NCBI GenBank assembly: GCA_020056865.1
Contig: JAGVGX010000294.1
Coordinates: forward strand, 1 to 12,645
Source of the DNA: Desulfobacterales bacterium
Lineage (GTDB): Bacteria > Desulfobacterota > Desulfobacteria > Desulfobacterales > BuS5
Direction of reading: 5' to 3'
Length of the DNA: 12,645 bases
Positions 7,944 through 12,645 of this stretch are shown here, piece by piece (positions within the stretch are counted from its first letter, which is position 1; the number at the start of each line of letters is the position of its first letter). A program made the translations under genes and the position numbers. The notes beneath the pieces are model-generated. The model worked only from the letters and a program-made list of their open reading frames with translations. It was not told where the DNA came from and made no database searches.

Positions 7944-8513
7944 ATGAAAGTAGCACTTACTGTTTGGGGAAAACGTATTTCGCCTGTTTTTGATTCTGCT
8001 CAGATGCTTTTAATTTCAGAAATTGAAAATTCAAAAGTAATAAAGAGAAAATATACAACTTTTAATCCCGAATCATCACAGCAGCTTGCAGGTTTACTTA
8101 ACCAACAGAACGTATCTGTTCTTATCTGTGGTGCTATTTCAGAAGCGCCTGCAAACATAATTGAAACATGTGGGATAAAACTTATTCCTTTTATTTCAGG
8201 AAGTGCTGAGGATGTTCTTCAATTATACGCTCAGAGCAACTCTATAATTCCAAGCTATCTGATGCCTGGATGCAACCATAAATGTAAAAGGCAGTTAAAG
8301 AATAAAGGAGGCCTCATGCCAGGAAAAAATGGAACAGGACAAAAAGGAAAAGGACGTGGAAAAGGAAGTGGAAAAGGCAGAGGGATGTTTAAAAATAATT
8401 GTGTGAACAATAGTGATGGGCAAGGCAGTGCATCTGAAAGAGGCAAATGCAAAGGATCTGGACTGAGTCAAGGCAGTACTAATGATAAAAAAATAGATAA
8501 AAAAAATAGATAA
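7944..8513 (+). CDS. NifX/ORP-superfamily protein fused to a Gly/Lys-rich tail
   Basis: Residues 1 to about 105 resemble the dinitrogenase Fe-Mo cofactor (NifX/NifB/MTH1175) fold: a 'MKVALTVWGKRISPVFDSA' start, a central 'VSVLICGAIS', and an end near 'LQLYAQ'. A cysteine motif 'PGCNHKCK' (109-116) follows. From M125 the sequence is Gly/Lys-rich ('GKGRGKGSGKGRG') with two further Cys, and its opening 'MPGKNGTGQKGKG' recalls small 'MPGxDGTGPxGxG' proteins (DUF5320-like) often met beside NifX-family genes. In-frame ATG 8316 (codon 125) has AAAGGAGG at 8304-8311, so a separate 65-residue product is possible. The main start at 7944 has AAGGAG at 7928-7933. It is the first gene after the sigma-54 promoter. 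Metal-cluster binding or carriage is inferred from the family. Confidence 0.75.
   Translation: MKVALTVWGKRISPVFDSAQMLLISEIENSKVIKRKYTTFNPESSQQLAGLLNQQNVSVLICGAISEAPANIIETCGIKLIPFISGSAEDVLQLYAQSNSIIPSYLMPGCNHKCKRQLKNKGGLMPGKNGTGQKGKGRGKGSGKGRGMFKNNCVNNSDGQGSASERGKCKGSGLSQGSTNDKKIDKKNR
8316..8513 (+). CDS. Possible internal in-frame start: 65-residue Gly/Lys-rich protein
   Basis: ATG 8316 is in frame with the gene at 7944 and has the strong Shine-Dalgarno AAAGGAGG with a 4-nt gap to the start. The product begins 'MPGKNGTGQKGKGRGKG', like stand-alone small Gly-rich proteins near NifX genes. The site may be a relic of two once separate genes or an active second start. Codons for Lys-Gly-Gly can create such a site by chance, so use in the cell is unproven. 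Confidence 0.4.
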   Translation: MPGKNGTGQKGKGRGKGSGKGRGMFKNNCVNNSDGQGSASERGKCKGSGLSQGSTNDKKIDKKNR

Positions 8514-8517
8514 AAAA
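8484..8517 (+). repeat. Short A-rich tandem repeat at the gene 3' end
   Basis: GATAAAAAAATA, GATAAAAAAAATA and GATAAAAAA follow one another at 8484, 8496 and 8509. They encode the Lys/Asp end of the fusion protein and its stop. The homopolymer A-runs differ by one base between copies, so the C-terminus is prone to slippage. Confidence 0.7.
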
Positions 8518-8586
8518 CTTTAACTAAAAAAATCGGTACGGCGGCATCATATTTATTGCTTTGGCATTGTTTATACCTCCGCCATT

Positions 8587-8638
8587 CCTTTGATCAGAGC
8601 TTGGTGATAATAAAATTCACTTAAGCCCTGATCAAAGG
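8587..8638 (+). promoter_or_regulatory. Long intergenic hairpin between the two NifX-family genes
   Basis: CCTTTGATCAG (8587-8597) and CTGATCAAAGG (8628-8638) form a perfect 11-bp stem. After an A/C mismatch, GCTT (8599-8602) pairs with AAGC (8623-8626). After a one-base bulge, GGTGA (8603-8607) pairs with TCACT (8617-8621, one G-U). This gives about 20 bp around a 9-nt AT loop. No T-run follows on either strand, so it is not a typical intrinsic terminator. It could stabilise or cut the transcript, or be a small dispersed palindrome. Confidence 0.85.
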
Positions 8639-8677
8639 ATAAATTCATAAAAATATTAAGAAAGGAAATTTTCATTT

Positions 8678-9055
8678 ATGTTCAACGGAAGGGTTGCTGT
8701 TCCATCTGTGGAAAAAGGTGGTATTAACGGTGTAAGGTCAGGTCATTTCGGTCATTGTGATGTATTTACACTGATTGATGTTGAAGAAGGAAAGATAAAA
8801 AATATTTCCATAATTAAAAATGAAACACATGCTCAGGGCGGATGTATGGTTCCTGTTAATCTTCTTGAGAAGCATAAAGTTAACGCTCTTATCGTAGGAG
8901 GCATTGGTATGCGCCCGCTCATGGGATTCAGGCATGCAGGCATAGATGTTTATTATGAGCCGCAAGAATCCAAAATAAAACCGATTGTTGAAGATCTCAT
9001 TGAAGGGAGATTAAACTTGATAAGAAACAATCAGGTATGCGGCAATGCCGCATGA
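8678..9055 (+). CDS. NifX-family (dinitrogenase Fe-Mo cofactor-type) protein
   Basis: This 125-residue single-domain protein has the family pattern: a 'VAVPS' first strand, 'SGHFGHCDVFTLIDVEEGKI' (21-40), 'AQGGCMVP' (52-59), 'ALIVGGIGMRPL' and a C-terminal 'NNQVCG'. Cysteines C27, C56 and C121 and histidines H23 and H26 could hold a metal cluster. AAAGGA (8661-8666) lies 11 nt before ATG 8678, a rather long spacing. Its last 34 residues match the truncated minus-strand gene at the window end at 20 positions, so the two are paralogs. It is probably in the sigma-54 transcript, beyond the hairpin. A role as ORP-like cluster carrier is inferred. Confidence 0.85.
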   Translation: MFNGRVAVPSVEKGGINGVRSGHFGHCDVFTLIDVEEGKIKNISIIKNETHAQGGCMVPVNLLEKHKVNALIVGGIGMRPLMGFRHAGIDVYYEPQESKIKPIVEDLIEGRLNLIRNNQVCGNAA

Positions 9056-9074
9056 AATAAACAACCCCTCCAAG

Positions 9075-9121
9075 TACTTCAGCCGGACACCCTATAAAAA
9101 AACCGGCGCCCGGATGAAGTA
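9075..9121. terminator. Inverted repeat between convergent genes, likely terminator
   Basis: TACTTCA-g-CCGG (9075-9086) pairs with CCGG-a-TGAAGTA (9110-9121), an 11-bp stem with one mismatch. Within it, on the minus strand, CCGGGCGCCGG is followed directly by seven Ts (complement of the A-run at 9096-9102), a minimal intrinsic-terminator pattern for the minus operon. For the plus operon no T-run follows, so function on that side is less certain. Confidence 0.55.
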
Positions 9122-9146
9122 TAACGCCTCACAGTTTCAATCAGCT

Positions 9147-9374
9147 TTATTCAATGCCAATATTTTCAACAAATTTAATTTCGGGAATCTCTTTTTTTAA
9201 TAATTTTCCTATGCCATCTTTCAGTGTAATCTGAGACATGGGGCATCCGGAACAGGCACCAATTAAACGAACTTTTACCACCCCATTAACGAAATCAATA
9301 AACTCAACATCTCCGCCGTCTTGCTGAAGCAACGGCCTGACTTGATTAATTAAATTTTGTATTTTCTCTTTCAT
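9147..9374 (-). CDS. Nfu/NifU C-terminal-domain Fe-S carrier
   Basis: This 75-residue protein consists of the Nfu domain alone. It has 'LLQQDGGDVEFIDF' (15-28), 'VKVRLIGACSGCPMS' with the cluster-binding pair C41 and C44, and 'LKDGIGKLLKKEIPEI'. Nfu dimers hold a [4Fe-4S] cluster between two CXXC motifs and pass it to apo-proteins. It is the last gene of the minus-strand operon and lies close to an IscU-like scaffold gene, consistent with a shared assembly route. No clear Shine-Dalgarno precedes the ATG; only 21 bp separate it from the upstream gene, so translation may be coupled. Confidence 0.93.
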   Translation of the reverse strand: MKEKIQNLINQVRPLLQQDGGDVEFIDFVNGVVKVRLIGACSGCPMSQITLKDGIGKLLKKEIPEIKFVENIGIE

Positions 9375-9395
9375 AATTTTTTAAGGTTGTTACGC

Positions 9396-9677
9396 TTATG
9401 CTTTACTCCTTCTAAGTTCAACTTTGACCCTGTTATTTGAATTTGGGCACTCCCATGTTTGAACGTCAGGATCTTCAAAAAGAGGGAAAGTACCACCAAA
9501 TTGAAGCGTTTTTACCCAACCCATAATATTATGATAAAAAAACCCACAAAATTCACCGCATTTATGGATGCTCAATTCATATTCATCTCCAGGTTGCATA
9601 CCAATCGTACAGTTTCCCTTTGTTTCAATAACCTTTGCAACAACCTTATTGCCGATATCAGGATAGTTTACAGCCAT
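9396..9677 (-). CDS. TIGR04076-like small protein
   Basis: This 93-residue protein has a first half 'VVAKVIETKGNCTIGMQPGDEYEL' and an end 'TWECPNSNNRVKVELRR' that match the small TIGR04076 family as I remember it. Its function is unknown. Cysteines C23, C40, C44 and C77 could bind metal ('HKCGEFCGFFYH'). AGGAG lies 7 nt upstream of the ATG at 9677. It sits between the IscU-like and Nfu-like genes, so a link to cluster assembly or use is possible but only by position. Confidence 0.75.
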   Translation of the reverse strand: MAVNYPDIGNKVVAKVIETKGNCTIGMQPGDEYELSIHKCGEFCGFFYHNIMGWVKTLQFGGTFPLFEDPDVQTWECPNSNNRVKVELRRSKA

Positions 9678-9741
9678 AATTTACTCCTTTCTCCGTCTTT
9701 TTTTAAATTTAAAATATCAAATAGTTGTTTGCCTATATGGA

Positions 9742-10164
9742 TTAATTTTTTTTAAGACCTTTTAAAGCGCGATATAAAACACCTACGACCAGTTCAGCAC
9801 AATGGCAATGGTTTAAAGGCAGGGTTTCAAGGTAATCTATAACATCCTCCGGTGTGATTTCCCACGCTTGATCAACAGGTTTGTTTTCAACAAGATAAGC
9901 GACTGTATTGGCGCAAGCGATTGTATTCAAACATCCATCAGCGGTAAAAGAAACAGATTCAATGATTCCATTTTTCACTTTTAAAAACAACTCAACCGTA
10001 TCACCACATATGCCTGTTCTTTTACCATGTCCATCGTAATTTTCAATACGTTCCATCTTATCTGTACGATAAGCCATTTCAAGATAATGCAGGGAATGGT
10101 CTTGCCAGAAATTAAACAGTTTATGGCTTTTCTCGGTTGTCTTGTCATTTGCCTCAGCTTTCAT
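9742..10164 (-). CDS. IscU/NifU N-terminal-like Fe-S scaffold
   Basis: From the chosen ATG this is a 140-residue protein. Cluster ligand cysteines are spaced as in IscU: C53 in 'GICGD', C78 in 'ADGCLNTIA', and C120/C122 in 'HCHCAELV'. 'ENKPVDQAWEI' follows the second one, as in the family. The usual 'LPPxKxHC' reads 'LPLNHCHC'. A longer reading from 10191 adds nine residues. I prefer 10164 because AAGGA lies 6 nt before it and because it overlaps the stop of the upstream small ORF as ATGA, a typical coupling junction. No cysteine desulfurase gene is seen, so sulfur must come from elsewhere. Confidence 0.87.
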   Translation of the reverse strand: MKAEANDKTTEKSHKLFNFWQDHSLHYLEMAYRTDKMERIENYDGHGKRTGICGDTVELFLKVKNGIIESVSFTADGCLNTIACANTVAYLVENKPVDQAWEITPEDVIDYLETLPLNHCHCAELVVGVLYRALKGLKKN

Positions 10165-10394
10165 TTTAAATCCTTCATATTTTCGATACATTTCACATAA
10201 CTGTCAAAATTATTTTCCAAAAGAAAACGTGAAATTATTTTACTCACTTCACCAGCCGTATCTATACGATATCTGCCTTTTTCATCACACCCCGCGATTC
10301 ATCTTGCATTTTCAACAATTGTCTGAAGCGCCGTTACGGTTATCTCAACATTTACATGAACGGCAATTCGTTTTTTTTGATTGGATTCCATCAT
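10161..10394 (-). pseudogene. Small ORF with internal in-frame TGA (pseudogene or recoded)
   Basis: Reading from ATG 10394, 31 codons are followed by TGA (10301-10299). The same frame then stays open for another 45 codons to TGA 10163-10161, which overlaps the IscU-like start as ATGA. The two halves read as one sensible protein: 'RIAVHVNVEITVTALQTIVE' before the TGA and 'IAGCDEKGRYRIDTAGEVSK' after it, about 77 residues in all. Its position, 21 bp after the zinc-ribbon gene and overlapping the next, fits a real operon member. The TGA could be a nonsense change (for example from CGA), a sequence error, or selenocysteine. No convincing SECIS hairpin is seen just after it; a Cys lies four residues downstream. 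The family is not recognised. Confidence 0.65.
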
Positions 10395-10415
10395 TTCTAC
10401 TTCACAGATTTCGCT

Positions 10416-10673
10416 CTATGAAAAATTTTTTCCACAACAACTGCCTGGACCGGCACAGCCGGCAACATCGCCTGGAGATGATCCGCAACAAGCTGTGTCT
10501 TTAATTCCCGGCATGGTGTTTTTCACCTGTCCCGACATAGAAGACGGCGTTGAGAGAAGCTTTGTTGTGTTACTACTGCCGCAAAACTTACATTGTCGCG
10601 CTTTATCTTCTTGAAAAATTAGCATTTCGCTCGATTTACCACAATCGTTGCACAAGTATTCAAATATTGGCAA
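10416..10673 (-). CDS. FmdB-type zinc-ribbon protein
   Basis: This 85-residue protein opens 'MPIFEYLCNDCGKSSEMLI', the typical start of the FmdB/CxxC zinc-ribbon family, with C8/C11 and C28/C31 as the likely zinc ligands. The tail after residue 60 is Cys/Gly-rich (C62, C63, C73, C79, C80), ending 'SCCGKNFS'. The start is TTG 10673, supported by AGGAGG (10685-10680) six nt upstream and by the conserved 'PIFEY' directly after it. Family members are called putative regulators, but their function is poorly known. It lies upstream of the TGA-interrupted ORF in the same frame, 21 bp apart. Confidence 0.88.
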   Translation of the reverse strand: MPIFEYLCNDCGKSSEMLIFQEDKARQCKFCGSSNTTKLLSTPSSMSGQVKNTMPGIKDTACCGSSPGDVAGCAGPGSCCGKNFS

Positions 10674-10701
10674 AATAAGCCTCCTGATAAATTAACATCC
10701 T

Positions 10702-10724
10702 CATTCACGGATGAACACGAATAG
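10702..10724. repeat. Fragment resembling a dispersed intergenic repeat
   Basis: CATTCACGGATGAACACGAA (from 10702) resembles the 'TTCACGGATGAACACGGAT' repeat that, from memory, is scattered in many Desulfobacterota intergenic regions. It contains the small palindrome TTCA-CGGA-TGAA. With only one copy in the window the call is tentative. The rest of the 10674-10795 gap shows nothing else beyond the ribosome site of the zinc-ribbon gene. Confidence 0.35.
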
Positions 10725-10795
10725 AATTAATAATAAAATCTTTTCCAGGGAGCCAGTCGTTTATCTTGTATGATTTTAAAATAATCAACTAAACG

Positions 10796-11161
10796 TCAGG
10801 CAAAAATATTATCCGGTTTGTAAGAATGGGCACCCTCAATAACTTCGACTCCTGCTTTTGCTTTGATTTTTTTAATTATAATTTCGCTGTGTGGGCAGTG
10901 ATCGACGACGCAGGGAGCAATATGAATTTTAGTTACTTTTTCATCCATCGGTTTATTCCAGAGATTGACCTGCGCCAGTCTCGTAACAATAGCTGAACCA
11001 GGACAATCTCCACAATTTATCAGGCCAACAATCTCTGAATCCTGATCCTTATAGCGTTCAAATTCACCATTTTTTCTGTTAAATCCTACCAAACACCTGC
11101 AACAACCAATGCACACATCATCCATTGTTTTTTTACAGCCAACAATCAAAATTTTTTCCAT
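10796..11161 (-). CDS. CGGC-domain (DUF1847-like) cysteine-rich protein
   Basis: This 121-residue protein begins 'MEKILIVGCKKTMDDVCIGC' and has the CGGC-domain centre as 'INCGDCPG' (C50, C53), followed by 'HIAPCVVDHCPHSE' (C84, C89). C9, C17, C20, C21 and C23 add a dense N-terminal Cys cluster. The family is thought to bind metal or an Fe-S cluster, but no reaction is established. The start has only a weak AGGG-type ribosome site. It lies between Mrp and the zinc-ribbon gene; the 128-bp gap to Mrp holds a hairpin and a short repeat. Confidence 0.85.
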   Translation of the reverse strand: MEKILIVGCKKTMDDVCIGCCRCLVGFNRKNGEFERYKDQDSEIVGLINCGDCPGSAIVTRLAQVNLWNKPMDEKVTKIHIAPCVVDHCPHSEIIIKKIKAKAGVEVIEGAHSYKPDNIFA

Positions 11162-11205
11162 ATCCCTAACCCTGTTCTTTTTAAACTATCCGTATATTAT
11201 GACAT

Positions 11206-11228
11206 CAGGCATCTGATATTGATGCCTG
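11206..11228. repeat. Perfect 8-bp inverted repeat in the Mrp-CGGC gap
   Basis: CAGGCATC (11206-11213) and GATGCCTG (11221-11228) flank a 7-nt loop. On the minus strand transcript this hairpin falls between the Mrp and CGGC genes. No T-run follows, so it is more likely a processing or stability element than a full terminator. Confidence 0.75.
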
Positions 11229-11243
11229 GCAGGTTTCCTTTTC

Positions 11244-11278
11244 ATTCTGTCTCCTGAATTCTGGCTTCTGTTTCCTGA
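11244..11278. repeat. TTCTG/TCCTGA low-complexity repeat
   Basis: TTCTG occurs at 11245, 11259 and 11266. ATTCTGTCTCCTGA (11244-11257) is nearly repeated as CTTCTGTTTCCTGA (11265-11278). The pattern resembles the 'CAGGAGTCAGAATTCAGGAG' type of dispersed intergenic repeat I recall from related genomes. It lies between Mrp and the hairpin. Confidence 0.5.
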
Positions 11279-11289
11279 GTAGTTACCAA

Positions 11290-12126
11290 TTATTTTAATT
11301 TAGACATTTTTTCTACAACCGACTCAAATGCTCTTGCCACAACAGAATCAGGAAACTTGCTTTGAAAAGAAACACCTGCATCCCCACATTCAACCAGATT
11401 TGTGTCGAAAGGGACTCTTGTTAAAAAATCCAACGACAGGGAACGGGCAGTTGTTTCCCCACCTCCTGAACCAAAAATGTCGCTGATCTTCCCGCAGTGG
11501 GGACATGTAAATCCGCTCATGTTCTCAATAAGTCCAAAGATCTTCATTTTTAAGGTCTTACAAAAATTTATCGATTTGCGTACGTCTGCCAGCGCAACCT
11601 CCTGAGGGGTCGTGACAATGATAGCCTGCGCATCCTTTATAAGCTGGGCCACGGTCAATGGCTCATCACCTGTGCCTGGTGGGGCGTCAATAATCAAATA
11701 ATCTAAGTTTCCCCACTCAACCTCTCCAATAAATTGTCGAATGGCGCTGTGTTTCATCGGCCCACGCCATATTACAGCATCATCTTTGTTTGACATAAGC
11801 GCTTCCATTGAAACCGCAGCAAGATTTTCAGAAAACATCATGGGCTGAATTTTTCCGTTTTCACCTATATCAAGCGTTCCTTTTAAACCAAGCATTCTTG
11901 GAATATCCGGACCATGAATATCAACATCCATCAATCCAACTTTAAATCCTTTTTGTGCAAGAGCTATTGCAAGATTAACAGATACGCTCGTTTTACCAAC
12001 CCCTCCTTTGCCGCTCATCACAATAAATTTATTTTTTATTTTCGCCAGAGACTGTTTGGCAAGTTCATCTGGATCAGGTTTTGGCATCTTGTCAGTAATA
12101 CTTATTTTTTCATGGGTGACACCCAT
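11290..12126 (-). CDS. mrp: Mrp/NBP35-family P-loop ATPase (Fe-S carrier)
   Basis: This 278-residue protein has a deviant Walker A 'GKGGVGKT' (39-46), 'DVDIHGPDIPRMLGL' (67-81), Walker B 'LIIDAPPGTGDE' (144-155) and the cluster-binding CPHC (208-211). The length is that of the core ATPase alone: there is no N-terminal MIP18 domain and no fused NifX domain, though NifX-type proteins are encoded directly upstream. AAGGA lies about 9 nt before the start. Family members dimerise, hold a [4Fe-4S] cluster between CXXC pairs and pass it on. In Desulfovibrio an Mrp-type ATPase belongs to the orange-protein cluster, so a role in loading or positioning the ORP-like protein is plausible. Confidence 0.94.
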   Translation of the reverse strand: MGVTHEKISITDKMPKPDPDELAKQSLAKIKNKFIVMSGKGGVGKTSVSVNLAIALAQKGFKVGLMDVDIHGPDIPRMLGLKGTLDIGENGKIQPMMFSENLAAVSMEALMSNKDDAVIWRGPMKHSAIRQFIGEVEWGNLDYLIIDAPPGTGDEPLTVAQLIKDAQAIIVTTPQEVALADVRKSINFCKTLKMKIFGLIENMSGFTCPHCGKISDIFGSGGGETTARSLSLDFLTRVPFDTNLVECGDAGVSFQSKFPDSVVARAFESVVEKMSKLK

Positions 12127-12146
12127 ATCATTGTTTCCTTTCTTTT

Positions 12147-12506
12147 TTACCAGTGTCCTTCAACATTCGCATTATCAGCAAAAGAAAATGTTCCATCTTT
12201 AAACGCTGTTACAGCCTCTGTGACAGTACCGGTCACGTCATTTGCAACTTTAACTCCTCCAGCGTTAAGTGTCTTAAAAGCATTGGGCCCACAAAAGCCT
12301 GTCAGGAGAACGTCAACACCCTTTTCGCTTATCAATGCAGCCGTTTGGATACCAGCCCCCTTAAGTGCATTTACATTCTCTGCATTGTCTATCACTTCGT
12401 ATTCCATGCTCTCCGAATCAATGATGATAATATATAGTGCCCGACCAAACCTTGGGTCAATCTCTGCATCAAGATCTTTTCCCTTAGCCGTAACTGCGAT
12501 TTTCAT
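12147..12506 (-). CDS. Orange-protein (ORP)-like NifX-family protein
   Basis: This 119-residue protein is one compact NifX/MTH1175 domain: 'MKIAVTAKGKDLDAEIDPRFGRA' start, 'VIDNAENVNALKGAGIQTA' middle, 'VLLTGFCGPNAFKTLNAGGVKV', and an end 'NANVEGHW'. These pieces match what I remember of Desulfovibrio ORP (DVU2108-type) proteins, which bind a mixed Mo/Cu sulfide cluster. Only one Cys (in 'TGFCGP') is present; the D. gigas cluster is held non-covalently, so few Cys are needed. AAAGGAG lies 6 nt upstream of the start. It lies between another NifX paralog and Mrp. Confidence 0.87.
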   Translation of the reverse strand: MKIAVTAKGKDLDAEIDPRFGRALYIIIIDSESMEYEVIDNAENVNALKGAGIQTAALISEKGVDVLLTGFCGPNAFKTLNAGGVKVANDVTGTVTEAVTAFKDGTFSFADNANVEGHW

Positions 12507-12523
12507 TTTCAGCTCCTTTATAC

Positions 12524-12645
12524 CTACCCGGCTTGCCCGCCTCCGCAGACCTGGTTATCGGCTATCATAAATAGTTTGTCGGCTATCAAATCTTCCACAA
12601 CCGGTTTTATATCTGTTCGTTCAGCCTCATGATAAACATCAATGC
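12524..12645 (-). CDS. NifX-family protein, C-terminal part (cut by window end)
   Basis: Reverse reading from the window edge gives 39 residues starting 'IDVYHEAERTDIKPVVEDLI' and ending 'NQVCGGGQAG' before TAG (12526-12524). It matches the C-terminus of the plus-strand protein ending at 9055 at 20 of 34 positions, including 'IKP(V/I)VEDLI' and 'NQVCG'. The rest and the start lie outside the window. It is 17 bp upstream of the ORP-like gene in the same direction, so the two are probably co-transcribed. Confidence 0.85.
   Translation of the reverse strand, partial: IDVYHEAERTDIKPVVEDLIADKLFMIADNQVCGGGQAG

Noticed and set aside
8540..8583. GGCGG/CCGCC pairing and TTGGCATTG as a second sigma-54 promoter before the gene at 8678
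   Set aside because: The GG-N10-GC spacing does not fit and the stem is only 5 bp with a long loop.
10255..10298. Bacterial SECIS element after the in-frame TGA
   Set aside because: Only a 4-bp hairpin at about 30 nt and a weak adjacent pairing are visible; neither has the usual stem length or a G/U-bearing apical loop.
10142..10614. Plus-strand ORFs of 120 and 77 residues
   Set aside because: Opposite the minus-strand operon; no motif, while the minus strand shows coupled genes and zinc-ribbon cysteines.
11186..11245. 19-residue minus-strand ORF with AGGAG 5 nt upstream in the Mrp-CGGC gap
   Set aside because: The ribosome-like site comes from the TTCTG/TCCTGA repeat and the ORF runs through the hairpin; too short and repeat-derived to call a gene.
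11914..12570. 218-residue plus-strand ORF
   Set aside because: Lies opposite the Mrp and ORP-like genes, which have clear motifs, ribosome sites and family matches; it is an antisense shadow.

Overview
The window is AT-rich, densely coded bacterial DNA that looks like a sulfate-reducing Desulfobacterota (probably Desulfobacterales). Two features point there: a Tmc electron-transfer operon, including a tetraheme acidic-type cytochrome c3, and an island of orange-protein (ORP)/NifX, Mrp and Fe-S scaffold genes next to a sigma-54 activator. No rRNA, tRNA, CRISPR array or intact mobile element was seen. Homology calls come from motif recognition by eye; no database search was possible.

Layout. 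(1) Positions 1-3737, plus strand: tmcD (5' end cut by the window), tmcC, tmcB, tmcA, encoding a tryptophan-rich beta-propeller-like protein, a cytochrome b-type membrane subunit, an HdrD-like Fe-S subunit and a tetraheme periplasmic cytochrome c3. (2) Positions 3887-7751, plus strand: a stand-alone receiver, a hybrid REC-PAS-PAS histidine kinase with an apparent leftover second H-box, and a PAS-AAA+-Fis sigma-54 activator. (3) Positions 7898-9055, plus strand: a near-consensus -24/-12 promoter drives two NifX/ORP-superfamily genes. The first looks fused to a Gly/Lys-rich small protein that keeps its own Shine-Dalgarno site. A 20-bp hairpin lies between the two genes. (4) Positions 9147-12645, minus strand, converging on arm 3. 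In transcription order: a NifX-family gene (cut by the window), an ORP-like gene, Mrp/NBP35 ATPase, a CGGC-domain protein, an FmdB-type zinc ribbon, a small ORF interrupted by an in-frame TGA, an IscU-like scaffold, a TIGR04076-like protein and an Nfu-like Fe-S carrier.

How they may work together. Tmc is known in Desulfovibrio to move electrons between periplasmic cytochrome c3 and the membrane/cytoplasm. In D. vulgaris the ORP genes (Mo/Cu-cluster protein plus Mrp/ParA-type ATPases) are controlled by sigma-54 and a neighbouring activator. Here the activator gene ends 147 bp before a sigma-54 promoter, and repeated candidate enhancer sequences lie between them, so a local circuit is likely. 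Cysteine-bearing PAS domains in the activator and the kinase suggest redox or metal sensing. The minus arm reads as a metal-cluster assembly and carrier operon without a cysteine desulfurase in view.

Most noteworthy: the ORF at 10161-10394 with an internal UGA (pseudogene, sequence error or recoding), whose end overlaps the IscU-like start by ATGA; the NifX/Gly-Lys fusion with an internal start; the sigma-54 promoter with paired upstream repeats; the chimeric-looking kinase; and the intergenic 20-bp hairpin.
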